Source: Climacteris rufus (taxonomy: Eukaryota > Chordata > Aves > Passeriformes > Climacteridae). From it: DNA of 64,000 nucleotides. A program made the translations under genes and the position numbers. Location of the stretch: assembly GCA_013398175.1 (NCBI GenBank), contig VZRZ01004175.1, positions 919,745 to 983,744 on the forward strand, in the 5' to 3' direction. The number at the start of each line of letters is the position of its first letter. Positions within the stretch are counted from its first letter, which is position 1. Below the pieces are notes generated by a model. That model did no database searches, was not told the origin of the DNA, and worked only from the letters and a program-made list of their open reading frames with translations. This document shows, one piece after another, positions 10,941-24,102 of this stretch.

Positions 10941-13900
10941 ATGTGTATCTCCCCTATTTCTATCCAGTAGGAGAGAATTCTTTCAGCACATGGGGAAACT
11001 AATGTTAAAAGAAATCAGGCAATCTGTCTGTAAAAATTATTTAAATGCCTAAACTATTCTTACATGAGACATCTAAAAGCAAAGTATATATTCTCAAAAC
11101 TGCACTTTATCTGTAATGTAATCAGAGTGCATTGAAGTTCCAGCCTGCCATTCATTTCTGGAAGCATCTTGATTCTCTTAAGAGTCCTCCTCACATTTGT
11201 TAGAGTCTGAGAATGTCTCTATTTCATATCTCAGAGAGAACAGTATCTCCTAAATATTCCCAGAAGAAAATGAGATGAGACTGTAAAAGACATGTCTAGT
11301 GTTGGTACACACCTGCTTTCTGTTTTTATTCTTCAGATCAGTGGTTTGTCAGATTCTTGACTTAAGTTCTGTCCTTAGCTTGGTGGAATTATAAACATGC
11401 CAGTCTGCTTCCAGAAGTGTTGTAAGAACTCCCCAAACCAGTTCCTTTTTCTATTCTGTCCTGCATGGAATAAGCATTGACTGGGTTGAACGGAGAAAGG
11501 AAAACTGTTCACGCATGGTTCCCCATCCCTTAGGCTAGAATATTTACCTGAGTACAGATCTGTATTTTTCCATGGTATCAATTGTTTTTTAAATATATTT
11601 CTTGAAATATTTCAGTTTTTTTTCTTGTCAAAACAGTGCTCTACCGATCTGGAGAATATTCACTGTGGGCAAAGACCAAAGTTTAGCTACTATAGCCCCA
11701 AAAATTACAATGCAGAAGTCTTGCCTGAATTAATTGTTGCTCAGGAATCCGATTGAATATTCCAGATCTAAAAGTGTTTCTTCTTTATCCCTCAAAGATA
11801 CCTTGTACAATAGTATTGTATAGATAGATCATGTATTTTGGAGTCTAAATTACAGATGGCACCAATGAGGTGGAAGAATATCTTTAGTCTTTGAACTTAG
11901 ATAGACTCTCTGGTAAACAGCAGGGACTCCATTCTGTAATTGTGATTTTTTTATGTAGTTGTCATAGTATATCTCTTACAGGAACTCAATTTATCCTGTA
12001 CAATTTACTGAACCATTTAGGACTGGAACAGAACGGTTATATTCTAATCTTGCAGAGCCATTTCAGAAGGACAAGTACAGTGTCATGTTAAAATAACATT
12101 TTTCATCTGCTGAAAGAATCTTCAAGGAGGGAATGGAAGTATTTATTCCTTTACAAACCCACTAGTTTCAGGAAATAAATGTAGCTGCACAAATCAACAA
12201 AAAGATGCAGTACTCAGGCCTTCCACGTTCTCTTTCTAAACGGCAGCCAAGATGAAACTGGTAAGAGGTTTTCTTAATTCTATTATTGACTAAATGTGAA
12301 AGAGAAAGCTGACATTCAGACAGATTTGAGATTTATTTAAACTTCAGAAAGTGTCAGATTTGCACATTGGTTCGCTCACTGCTCAGTAGTTTGTCTCCTT
12401 TCCTTTTTTTTTTGTGTTTAATGTTTGGATCATTGGTACATGTAATGTTTTATACCTAAGTAAAGATCAGTGTGAACAACTGAAAGATTTAATGCTCCCT
12501 TATTTTCTCAAGCAAACTCAGTAAAAAGATTACTGGATTTGGTACAGGAATTCAGTTCTTCAGTTTTAGCAAAACCATTGTTTGTCATGTCCTAAACTTA
12601 GGGACTGAGGATGTTTTTCAAGTATCATCTAAGGAACACTCATTTTAATGTCTTGTTTAGAAAGAGTTTTGCTATTAAACTTTCAACATAAAGTATTTTT
12701 GCTGCAATAACTTATTTATCCATTGCAAAGTTCATGGAATCTATATATTTTAAAGGAAGCAGAACAGGAATATCTCTCCTGTATGTACATTTGTTTCCTT
12801 TTCCTCTTTCCACTTTCATGTGTCTTTCTGTAACCGACATTTCTACCATATGCATACTGTTGTGCATACTGGAGTTTAAAATTTTTCATTATATTTGTAA
12901 ACAGAGCTTTCATAAACTTCATTCTATCTGTTAATTGCATTCTCACATCCTTGGCTGCTTGTATATTGAATATATTTTTTTTCATTGCTAAGGGTTTGCA
13001 TCATTAAATGAGATTCTGTGTGTGCAAAAGCAGTTGCAAATAGTGGTGTTATTCCAGCTATGAATTTTTAAATGGAAAGCTGAAACTACAGTATCACTGA
13101 GTTCTGCTACCAAATGTTGCAGCTTGTAGAATGGAGAAACTGGGCTCACAGTCTGGAAAACACATTGAAAATTTAATTTTTTAAGAGATATACCTGAGCA
13201 TATAACATCTCTGTTAGGAAAACTGACCCCCAGCTCTTCCAATAAGACAAAAACTGTGATGAGTGAGGAAATTAGATTGACATATAAACTGCAGAATATA
13301 AATAATCCATATCTGGTAAGCTCTTGAATTGTTTTCACAATTACTGTGTTGAGTGATGTAAATGGTGTCTCCAGGAGGGTAAGTGCACAGATATACTGCT
13401 CTGTGGATTCACTGAAATCAGTGAGGTGCCTTTCAAAGTACTCTGCTTGACATGACTGTGAACAGTGAAATAAACAGCCTGTAAAAGGCTTTATTAATTC
13501 TTGCCAAATTACATGCAAGGTACTAGGTATTTATTCCTGTTTAAACCAATATTTCCATGAAATGCTGTTGCTTTCAGTTTCACAAGCTTTGAAATTATAT
13601 TATACCATGCATGCTAATGCCCTTGAAATTTTTTCTTTTGGCTCCAAATTCTAAAACATTCACTGAAAATAATATTCTGTCACAGCCTAAGAAAAATGGC
13701 AGATGCACACTATTCCACTGAAGAAAATTGCAAATAAAAGCGATTGCTTCCCAGCAGAAACTACTTTATTGACAAGATAAAAATACAAACTTCCTTATCA
13801 CACTCATATCAGATAAGGCTAAATCCATTACTCCAGTAATAAAATGTTAAGTGCATAAGTACCAGAAGATATAGGCAGTGGAGATGTTATCATTTCACTG

Positions 13901-14079
13901 GGACTCCCATGCCATTGCCTGTCTCATCAACCTCCTTCATGGAAAATGTCAGAGTGCTCCTGTAGACACATCTGCCATCAGCCTGATAACAAATTATTTG
14001 GGGGACAAGTCTGGTCTCTTTGCAGGTCTCAGTTTGAAGTCCATTATACAGACAGATCACCCTGGGGAAAAAAAAAAAA
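10941..14079. other. AT-rich intron with a long non-ATG open frame, no supported gene
   Basis: Mostly ordinary intron. The minus strand from 13518 to 12988 is free of stops for 176 codons, but its first codon is TTG and it contains no ATG at all. It includes a hydrophobic stretch but matches nothing I know. A short motif, agccaagATGAAACTGgtaagagg (about 12247-12270), looks like a start codon followed by a splice donor but has no supporting context. Confidence 0.4.
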
Positions 14080-14270
14080 AGTTTTCTTATATTTAGGTGG
14101 AATTTCTTGCATTTCAGTTTGTGTCCATTGTATGTCCTTTGGCTGGCCACCACCAAGAAGCATCTGGTTCCATCTTTTCCCCTTCCCTCCCCTCTCAGGT
14201 ATTTATACAAATTGACCAGGTTCCCCAGAGCCTTCCCTTCTTCAGGGTGAACCACTCTCATGGCCCTGGT
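14080..14270 (-). mobile_element. CR1 LINE fragment, antisense
   Basis: The + strand reads as the reverse complement of the CR1 3' region: ttcttatatttaggtggaatttcttgcatttcag, then caggtatttatacaaattgaccaggttcccc, then ccttcccttcttcagggtgaacca, which correspond to conserved CR1 blocks. It lacks the CR1 3' terminus, and a poly-A run (14068-14080) lies at its left edge. It may extend further right into a GC-rich stretch (to about 14400) that I cannot align. Confidence 0.7.
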
Positions 14271-17139
14271 CACTGGCCCTGGTGCAGGGGGCTAAACTGG
14301 CAGCACACAGGGGAGCCTTTGTCGAGGCTGAGCCCTTCACTGCCAGGTCAGTGCACAGCTGGCCATCCCACAAGTTTTGTTGACTGTTTAAGCTGCAGTA
14401 CCTCTAACTCCACACACTAATAGTTTCAGGCTCTTATTGAATAGAGGAGAGTGTATGGGAGAGGGAGGCACAGTAGGTTTGGGGGTGTGTGCTTTTGGTT
14501 TAACAACATAACATCAAACATCACCCCTAAGTACTATATTCCTGCCATTCAGTTCATCATACATCTCCTTGAGTGGCAAACAATGTAATGTAAAATAAAC
14601 AAGACTTCAAATTACACTAACATCTATGTTTAGACAAGCATTTCAAACTTATGTGCACTCAGCTATGAAACACAAGCTTGCAGGCCTTTAAAACCAGCAC
14701 TTTGAGATCATTTTAAGATTAAAAACAATGTGTTGATGCTTGCAGCAAGTTCGAAGATCTTTGTGTACACTGCTGACCTAAGAGGCAGTGACAGGCTAGG
14801 AAATTGAAAAGAAAAAAAACCCACAAAACACAAAATTGTGGCCTTGTTGTGCACTAACAGTGAATCAAGTTTTGCTTGTTATATTTTTGTTACACTTTGT
14901 CAAAACTTTTAACACCTCAATTACTATTTTACTTCAAACACTTCCCAGCTCTTTATTCAAATGATGTTTTAGTTAAAATTCATTGAGCTAAGGCTGTTGC
15001 TTATTCACAGCAGCAGCTTGAACAGCTTGTGAGCGCAGCTGCAGATGTTTGCCCCACTAACCAGCCCCAGCGAGCTCTTCTTCGCTTTTGTGGCAAGGCA
15101 GGGAGCTGCGGGGTGCCTGGAAGCAGTGCTGGCACGTACACAGTCAGGCACCATCTAGAAGCAAAACATCCAGAACAACACTGCAAAGGCTGACATCCTG
15201 TGAATAATTAGCCAATGAACTGGAAAGAAATCAGCCTACCAAGGAGCTTTCCTTTCTTTCTTCCCTGCAGATTAGAATGTCAACCAAAAAATGAAGCAAG
15301 GCTGCATTACTCGCGCTCATAAAATTTCATTTAAAGCACACTGCTGTGATTCTATTTTAGAGAAAAACAGTAGCTTCCCATCAGAAAGAGGATGTGAAAC
15401 TTCCACAGCTGGAAATCAGTGCTTTCAGTGGAGACAAGAATGCACCTGCCAGTCAGACAGCTCTCCCTCTTGTTCAGCATTTTACCCCCGACAGTAGCTG
15501 TGACCAGGTTCAGAGGAGAAAATTTTGCAATGATCATGTATACGATTATCTGTCATTAGAAAAATGGTCTCTCTAATAGTAGTGAGAACTTAGTTTATAC
15601 CCTGTTTATTCCCCAAGTTTTATGTAGTTTTTGTTGACTATTTTTTTCAAAAGTAACAGAAAAATCAACTCCAAATACCAGTAATTGCTCTCAATAAATT
15701 TCTCCTGTAGACGTCTATATCTTTATGTAAATCTACTATTAGTTCAGAGTTTCTACAACATTTAGGTTATGCTTGGGGACAAAATCAAGATTTTTGGTTT
15801 ATTTATTTTTAATCAATTATAGTAATCCCAGCAGGTGACTAGGCATTTGTAATTTGCTGTGCTAGCCTGCTGGAAGATAACACACGTTAATGAGCCCTAA
15901 ATGCTGCTCTGAATGGAATAGGCTACATGAAGATCATGTTAGTTATTTCCCTAGGAGAAAAGTATTGCTATGAATCCAGCTATTACTCTCTTTTCATTGT
16001 ATCTATGTAAAATGAAAGGTTGTTATTCTATTCATCTAAATGGAAATAGACAACAAGTCTTAAAGTTTCAAGTCTTCTATCAGCAAGTCCTCAGCCTCAA
16101 AAATATTTTAGGGATTTGTTTTCAGCCACCTTGATGACTGCCATGTTTTTGGATGCTTTTCTCTCATATAAAGTAAATAGCTTTTAACTGCCTTGAAATC
16201 CTCACTGCTAAGCACCACAGTGTGTGTGCTTTGGCTATTTTATGTTTTGGAAGCAGTCTGCATCTCTGTTTCAGTATCCTGTTCTAACGTTTTCCTTACT
16301 ATTATGGCTCTGCATATCTCCTCTTTACTGTCACATAAGCCCTGTGTCCCTTTTGTTCTTTCCCAGTCTCCACTCCATTTTCAGTTACTCTGCCTTTCTC
16401 TGGGTCTCCTTAGATATTTACTTTACCCTGAATTATTTCTTCCTTCCTCTGTCCAGCTTCTTTTCATTCCTACCTGCCTCTGGGCATGTATCATCTTTTG
16501 CTGTATTGATAATTTAAAGAAGTAAGTTTTTAATAGTGACATGTACAGAGAACATACTTACTGGGATGTGTTATGTTGGGTGGGGTTTTTTTTCAGAATA
16601 TTATAAAGTTTGTTAGCACTTTGTAAAATATGGATCCCAAAAAAAGTAAATTATTAAAATCAGTTTTCAGGTAGATGGGATACGTAAAAATTTGGAAGCT
16701 AGACTTAAGACAGACACATGGAGGGGTGAATGCAATCTCACACTGAAGGCATCCCAGCCCAGTCCTGTGTCCCCACCTATCTTGCTTCTGCAGTTGCACT
16801 CTACTGGTGCATCAGGACTTTTAAATGCTTCTTTTTAAGATACTCACAACTCTAAAATATGATGAAACAAAAGTTTTAGCTGATACACAAAGAGAAAGGG
16901 GAGGGCACAGCAGGGGCCAATACATTATTTTTTTAATTTTTATTTTTGTAAAGCAGGTTTATGCCACCATTTTCACCAAAATAAGTAGGAATTTGACTGT
17001 TGACATTTAACACATTGCCAAAAAATGCTGTCTTCTGCTGGCTGTGGTGCCTATAAATCATTGTATTAAGCACGTAATTTCAATGCTCTGTTTTGCCCAA
17101 ATTGTTAGTGACGTTTCAGTTCAACCTCATCTCCCTTTT
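14271..17139. other. Intron, no supported gene
   Basis: Two patches are GC-richer than the rest: 14271-14400, which may be diverged CR1, and 15001-15190. A pyrimidine-rich stretch at about 16240-16500 gives overlapping + strand frames of biased, hydrophobic composition that look non-coding. Nothing else was recognised. Confidence 0.4.
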
Positions 17140-17557
17140 ATGGAATTGTAGGGATCTTAAAGACTATTTAATCCCAACACCATTGCCATGGGCTGGGACA
17201 CCTTCCACTGGACCTGCTGGAGAGCCCCATCCAATCTGGTCTTGAACACTTCCAGGGGAGAGGCATCCACAGCTTCTCTGGACAACCTGTTCCAGTGCTT
17301 AGCCATCCTCACAGTAAAGAATTTTTTCCTAATATCTAATCTAAACCTACCCTCCTTCATCTTAAAGCAATCCCTCCTTGTCCTGTCACTACATGCTCTC
17401 ATGGAAAGTCCCTCTCCAGCTTTCCTGTAGGCGCCTTCATGTATTGGAATGTCATAATTAGGTCTCCCTGAAGCCTTTTCTTCTCCAGGCCAAACAGTCC
17501 CAACTCTCTCGACCTGTCTTCATAGGAGAGGTGCTCCAGCCCTCTGATCATTATATT
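17140..17557 (-). mobile_element. CR1 LINE 3' fragment, antisense
   Basis: On the minus strand the sequence runs through standard CR1 3' blocks. In + orientation these read gggctgggacaccttccact, gacaacctgttccagtgc, cttctccaggccaaacagtcc and ataggagaggtgctccagcc. The minus frame 17402-17157 encodes remnants such as FFTVRMAKHWNRL, matching the CR1 C-terminal region. It is 5'-truncated, as most CR1 copies are. It lies about 900 bp upstream of exon A, antisense to the host gene. Confidence 0.92.
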
Positions 17558-18441
17558 TTTAGCACAACATTAAAACATAAGAGAAATATTCACAAAGTTT
17601 TAATTTACTAAGGAGGTCTAAATACTAAGATATTTTATTAGATTACAGTTTCCAAGTTAGAATTCAGAATTAGAAATTGCTTTCTGGGAAAAAAAATAGA
17701 ATCTCTTGAACTTCAGAAAATGAAAGAAGAACGTCAATCTCTTGTGTAAAATGCAGTGAGAACTTTTTCTTAATTGAAAAAGCTTATTAAATAGTCATGA
17801 ATCTTCTTCTGACTTTTGACTCATTTTGCTCTGCCATCATCAGGATAACTTGTGTGATGCACATAAGTTGTTCTGCTTGGTAAATTGGAAGCCTTACATT
17901 TGCACAGTTTTAGTGAGTCACAAGCTTGGCTCTCTGGAAGAAACAAAAACCAGTAATAAACAGAATTAGCAAACAGGTGGTGTTAAACCTGTTAAAAAAG
18001 TCTCTCTTCACCTTTTGCCCTTCTCCCCAATATTTCTGTGCATTAAAATATTACAGTTTTTTCCCTTCTGACTGTGCATGCTTAATCTACTCGTATGGAA
18101 GTCTTGTCTTCTAGATCTGCCTTACAAGTTTTTGTAATTTCAAGCAACAAGGTATTTAAGAAGTGAAATCTGTATTTATGAGTGCACATAAAAGCTGTTC
18201 TACTTGCATGAAGGCTATTTCTTGTGGCCTCACAGGGAAAAAAATACCTTCATTCTGTTTTTGCTAGATTTCTGGATGGGGACTTGATTTGGGAATTCCT
18301 CATATACTCACATTTTCTTAAGTGTAGTCAGAATTTCTATTAAAAAAAACCCAAACTAATATTATCAATTGAAGCTGAAATGTAGTAGCAAAATTAGATC
18401 TCATAATTTTTTGTTTTGATATGTTGTCTCTCTCCTTTCAG
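17558..18441 (+). other. End of upstream intron, with splice acceptor of exon A
   Basis: AT-rich sequence with no repeat recognised. The last bases form a polypyrimidine tract ending in AG (tctctctcctttcag, 18427-18441), a strong 3' splice site for the EGF exon. Confidence 0.6.
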
Positions 18442-18671
18442 AATTCCTCTACCCACACAAGTGTCAGCAGCATTCCCTGGAGTTTCTTGTGATGTTCCTC
18501 ATTCGCCTGATCCTGGTGTGCCCTCTCAGATTTCCCCTGAATTATCGTCTGTATGCCAGGCAGGACTGTGTCATAACGGAGGGACTTGTCATCCTCTCTC
18601 TTTGCCTACGGGGGCCACCTCGTTCCAGTGTGATTGCCCACTGCATTTCACTGGTCAATTCTGTGAAAAAG
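18442..18671 (+). CDS. EYS: Internal coding exon: Pro/Ser-rich linker plus EGF-like domain, probably EYS
   Basis: A 230-bp exon is bounded by tctctcctttcag at the left and a GT donor (gtagtt) at 18672. It enters in phase 2 (one base completes the first codon), encodes 76 whole codons, and leaves in phase 1. Residues 1-37 form a linker rich in Pro and Ser. Residues 38-74 form an EGF-like domain with six cysteines at 38, 43, 49, 63, 65 and 74, including CHNGGTC and CDCPLHFTGQFC. The glycine/aromatic residues before the last cysteine are typical of EGF. The reading frame is intact. EYS is a large secreted protein of the photoreceptor matrix made of EGF repeats and interleaved laminin G domains. 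The call rests on the EGF exon joining in phase to a laminin G exon (61634-61798) and on very long introns. Alternatives are other EGF/laminin G proteins such as Crumbs or FAT family members. Confidence 0.72.
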
Positions 18672-21600
18672 GTAGTTGTGATTTTTTTTTTTTTCTCTAT
18701 TACTTGTGAAATGCAAGTCTTATTCTGCTTTGGAGGTGAAAAGGGGAAGAGGTATTGATCATCCTGTTTCTCTGCTTTTCAACCCAGTTACTGTTGGTAA
18801 TTGAGGAGCATATTAGTTGAGGTAATTCAAATATTATTTATTTGCAGGTAAGTTAGGGGATATCAGACCAGCACACTCCTAAGAGCTGCAGATTTGAGTA
18901 AATGAAAAAGAAAAAAAAAAAATTATTTGTGTCAAATTGTTGTGCACAGTTTTAGTGCACGTTTTTCAGTGTATTTTTTCTGAGACAGAAGGAAATTAAT
19001 TTATGAAACTAAGGAGAAGATTTTCTCAAAAGATTATGTTTTCCGTTTCTACAGACTGAGTTTTTTACATCATTATGCTTGATCTTTTGTTGAAAAGCCT
19101 TTTTTTTCTCTATATCTTATTTATACTTCTACTTTTGCTCATAAAGCACATATCAATCAAATGGACATATTTTAATTAGAACTTGAATTAAAAATAATTT
19201 TTTTAGCAATTTTGTTTTCTTTCTAAAATGAATCAAAGCTATAAGAAAAACTGATCAATATTTCTGTTTAGTAATTGTAATTGTTTTTCATTATTACTTT
19301 TCAGAATGTTCTTTTCCAGAACAAATTTCATAGCTGGCCTCAAAAACTGTTTTAACTTTTAAGGTACCATGAGTTATAAATTTAAGTAGATAATTCTCAT
19401 AGCACTAAAGGGCGTTACTGGTGTACAGGAAAAGAACAAAAAAAAATTTGTAGATTATGGTTATATAAGTGTGTCATCCTCCTAATTAACTTCCTATGGT
19501 ATGAAACAAAACAACTAGAGTTAAAAATGCCCTTGCTAGACTTTCAGTATATCTGAGCTAACATCACTTTGTATTACTGTCTAAAAATAGGTCATTGCAC
19601 TCACTGTTTGTGAAAGCAAACACTGACTGTCAGCTCAAAAAATATAATTGTCATGTGTTGCTTAGGTATCAGAGAATATTTTACCATGTAGCCATTCTCT
19701 TGTTTATGATAAATCAAATCATATATTTGCACATTTTCAGTGTTAAAATTGCATTCCATAGGTATCTTCTACATATTTGGTGGGCATCCCTTTGCATTTG
19801 TTTTCAATACACTGCAGCTGTAGAAACTGCAGTGAAACTCCAGTTAAAATAAATAAATAATATAATAAAATAGTGAAACTGAAAAATTGTGTTTCCATAA
19901 AACATAACAGATTTAGTCAGTGCTTCAATTAAGTATTTTCAATGTTTCAATAAAGTGTTTTATTTGTTTACATACATTTTATGTGGCAGAACTCCCTTCT
20001 GTGTTCCAAAGGATGCAGTTGGCATCCTTTGTATCAGCACCATTTGTTGTATTTTGGATGAGGGCAGGTTCTGGCTATTTTCAAGGCACGTGCCAGGAGT
20101 AAGCAATGTTCAATTTCAAGGAGTTTGATGGACATCTCATGGCAATAATCCATAGCAGTATGTGTGCACAATCACTCTGTCGGGTAACACCTTGTCTGAA
20201 CTCCACTGTTTCCTTCCACCAGTGTCTGATTGCTGGTTTTTCTGACCTTCCAGTTGATCTAGGTCAGTCTCTAGGCGTCTTCTAAGGTTTGGTGTTTTTA
20301 ATGATACCTGACATAATCTTTGTTTGAATCACATTATCTGGGCTGAGTACTTACTTTCCAGACTTTGGGGGAAGTACCTTCTGTTTCATTGACTGAAAAA
20401 TCTATTTTTGAGTTGTTCATTCAAAAATACAGCATTCTAAGTCACTTTCTCCTTTGAAGCTTAACCAGTGCAGGCCTGCTGAGTTCATACAATGTGATGA
20501 GTTGACCTCCAACTACACTTCCAAGGAAATTTTTCAAGTTTATCTTAGTTGTGTAAATGAAGGGGTCCCCTTGTCTCTCCGTGTTTTTGTTTCAAAAATC
20601 ATGTGTGGAAATGTGACTGAATTATAACAACTTGAAGAGCAAATTAAAAGCAGGGAACTCTTACACTGTCAGAAAACTCTGAAACAAGTAGCTCCTTTGA
20701 AGAATATAGCCTCAGCTGTATAATGATACCATCCATTCAATGGTTGAACGTCCCGTTTCTATGAGGGTTTTTTCTTTCTAGATGTGGATGAGATGCATTT
20801 TGCTTACCTGCAGCTTGCATAATGTTGAGATGTTAACAGTGGATAATATTTCCACATAGGATGTCTAATAGTGCTAGCTCTGGAAGAATAACATTTCTTT
20901 TCTTTTTCTTTTTGTGTGGAGAAGATGAATTAAGGAGTTCTCTTTTCACAGAGCTCTGCTTTTACCTTTCCATGGTCAATACAGGGAACAGACTCCTCCT
21001 TTTTGCTAATGCTCCCAGGTCAGCCAGGGCTGCAGTATGTGCCACGCTTATCAGCTGGGAGCAGCTACATCCCAGAGCATGTGCTGTCACATTGCATCTT
21101 TATATAGATCAGGATATGACTTGATGTATCCTGAAATGCAGAACAGAGTGATTTCATTTAATCTTAAATTTTCTATGAGATTGATAATTTAGTCTAATGA
21201 AATCAGAAATTGCCCAACTGAACTATCATTATAAACCTTTGATATTCAGAGACCAGTTCCTCAAGAAATTTAGAGAGAGCTCATAATTACAAAAGATAAG
21301 GGCATCTGTAATCATTGTATAATTATTTACGATAGACCTTGCAATGGAGAAAGTAAATTATCATGTATGCAATACAGAAATTGTGTTCCAGTCAAGAAAA
21401 TTCTCTTGACTCCTTAAAGATAGCTGTGATCTATTTTAAACATGCTATTATATATACCTGTACATTTCAGCAATATATTTTCATGATTCATCTTTGTGAT
21501 CTGCCTTGTACCTACATTAACTAACTTTCAGCAAGAAATTTATTAGCAGGCTTATTAACTGGCTTAATAACAGTCAACATGGGGTAACAGAGTCTTACTT

Positions 21601-22894
21601 ACTTACTTATTCTCTGTGGATATCTTGGCTTCACTAGAATGAGTGCATTTGTTTATTTAATATCTAGAGTAAGATACACTGAGTTTATTAATAACAACTG
21701 TATTTGTCTTAGAATGTATAAGACCATTTTCTAGAGTCAAAGCAAGTGAACATCATTATCTCAGTTATGTGTTTTAACTTGATGTGTGTTATTAAATGCA
21801 ATATTGCGTTTTTCTATTCAATTGTTCCTTGACTAATAAACTCCAGCAGGTTGTACTGCCCTTACAAGAAATACATTCAAGTCAAAATTGTCCTTATGGA
21901 CATACTAGGCCAAGCCAGTTTATTTAAATACACAGTGTACTTACTCTAAACATATACCTCTGAAAAAGCTCTAAATGACAGTTTTGGAAAATGGAAGTCT
22001 ACCTCCATTTTCCTAAGAGAATATAAAAGTATGCATACAAATCAGTGTACTTGCAAAATTCAAACTGAAATTAACAACACCAGTTATACACCAAAAAGCC
22101 AAAGTAGGATTTAGTCTAAGGAGTGTAAGGGCAACCATCTGAGGCCTCAGTTCCCTTTAACATTGCTTTTCCTTTTTAATTTTTTTTAATTACAAATTAC
22201 CAAAGTTAATAAATTAGAACAAGACTTATTTTAAAAACTCTATATTAAAATGTAGCATACAAAATCTGTTTTCCATGTAAAATTAATCTTCATTGCGCAG
22301 TAGTGAATACTACAAGACTGCTTTCATACAATAGAAAGAGACGATTTTATAGATAGGGAATATTATGAAGGGTAGATAATGTACTCTGCGCTACCCATTT
22401 TTCTTTTTCCTTTCTATATAAATAAGCTTTTTGACTTTAACACGAAATTTATAATTCTTTCTTTATTAGCTAAGCTGTGTTATCTGCTTCAGTGTGAAAT
22501 TCTCACACGAGTGGAAAAAATGTAATGGTTCTGCTTTAGCGTGAAAGCAGATGGTTGTGTATTACTGTAAAGTTCATAGTGATATGTTTGGAATATCACT
22601 GTCTCGCATGTGCAAAGATAGTATGTCTTTGACTCTTAATTATAAGATTAATATTTTTAAAGTCTCCAAAATTTTTAGTATTCCATAAAAGTTTTATAAA
22701 TTGTTCAATAAAAAGAGTACTTAAATATCATGTGTTAAAACCAGGAAATCTGTTTAATTTGATATGTTGCCTATGTATATTCTGTACATTACTTAAAGGT
22801 CAGCTCCTTTGACAAAGCTGTGAAAGCAGCAGTAAAATGGAAGCCTGTTGCAGTAATTTATGTTGGAACAGTCACACCTAAAGACTTTGCTACA

Positions 22895-22924
22895 TTTGTT
22901 GCCTGGGATATTTGTTGCCTGGGA
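22895..22924. repeat. Short tandem repeat, two copies with 16-bp period
   Basis: TTTGTTGCCTGGGA occurs exactly twice, separated by TA (22895-22908 and 22911-22924). Confidence 0.85.
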
Positions 22925-24045
22925 CTTGTTGAATTCCTGATTTGTTGAGCAATACTTTATAACATCACCCTGAACATTAGAGGTTTCTTTTATAGCAGCT
23001 TTTCTAGACGTGGTTCCTAACTTAACATTTCTAATTTGTGTCATTGAGTACAATCATTCTTTTCAGACAAGTCGGGGGACTTTTGTCCTTAGGTATTTAG
23101 CTTTGAAAAGAAACATATTTGGACCAATTTCTGTTACTTCAGCCATATTTAGAACAATCTCATGGCTCCAGTAGAACTATTTATCTCCTTAATAACATTT
23201 CTACTGTGTATGTATGATTTAAAACAAGTTTGTGACATTTTCTCTCAAAAAGAAAAGTGAGCCAGTGGGAATGTTATAAAGAAGTTGTGAAAGGATAATT
23301 GAGCTTTCATCTCCACATTCAAGTCTTAGTTTGAGGTATCCAGAAAGAAAAAATGGGATGTGGTTGCTCCGAAGCCTCTGCTTTTCCAGAGTTCAAGTGT
23401 TCTTTCGCTAATTTTGTCCTCCTTTGAAATGATTCGTACTTGTACGACTCTGTCAGCAGAAAGATGTTTAGAGAGGTATATATAAACCTCAGTCATTAAT
23501 TTGATGTCATTAACCTCAGCCTATATCTAAACTCATTAGATACCTATTGATGTCCCACTAATTATATTTGTGTGTGTAAAACTTCCACATCAGCGCTCTA
23601 GTTTTTGGGTATATTTGAAAAAAAAGTAGTAAGTTTTCACTTCAGACTTAGGTTTTTTTTTTTAGAGGATTAACAACATGGTAGACTAGTCGAGAATAAT
23701 CAAGGATTTATCCAAAAATTGAATTAACTTTGTATGCTGGCTTTGATACACTAGTTGCAATTGTAGCAATTTTCGTAGGAAATAGCTATCCATCCCCAGA
23801 GTTTACTTAATTAAGTAAAATTCAACAGAAGTACTATTGAGGTGAGCAATGCAAAAAGGAATCATATAAATCAATTTTCTTCTCTGCACTTTCACTTGTG
23901 GATATGATTTTACACTTTGATATCAGACTGGGTAAACTTTGTAAAGTGTAACACGTCATAATACCCTGTGTGTGAGTAATCATATTAGCTGCACAGTTAC
24001 CTGGACTTAGCATTGATTAGTCCTTGATTTTTTCCTTCTTAGTTC

Positions 24046-24102
24046 ACAAAATTATAGAGACATTTTTGAAGATGTCTAAAATATCTCCAGTCCAATGACA
24101 TC
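24046..24102 (-). mobile_element. Possible ancient CR1 3' end, antisense
   Basis: The stretch tcacaaaattatagagac...agatgtct...atctccagtccaat resembles a heavily diverged antisense CR1 terminus (the usual form has cagaatcatagaat and catcaagtccaac). The similarity is by eye and weak. Confidence 0.28.

Noticed and set aside
12240..12272. agccaagATGAAACTGgtaagagg, resembling the 5' end of a ribosomal-protein gene with a splice donor
   Set aside because: Only about 20 bases match that idea. There is no promoter-like GC-rich context and no downstream exon was seen, so it is most likely chance.
16193..16525. Two overlapping + strand frames encoding hydrophobic peptides
   Set aside because: They arise from a pyrimidine-rich stretch, which gives Leu/Phe/Ser/Cys-rich translations in several frames. 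There is no splice or family support.
18485..18758. Alternative + strand frame over exon A
   Set aside because: It is an overlapping shadow of the EGF-coding frame and does not join in phase to exon B in a domain-consistent way.
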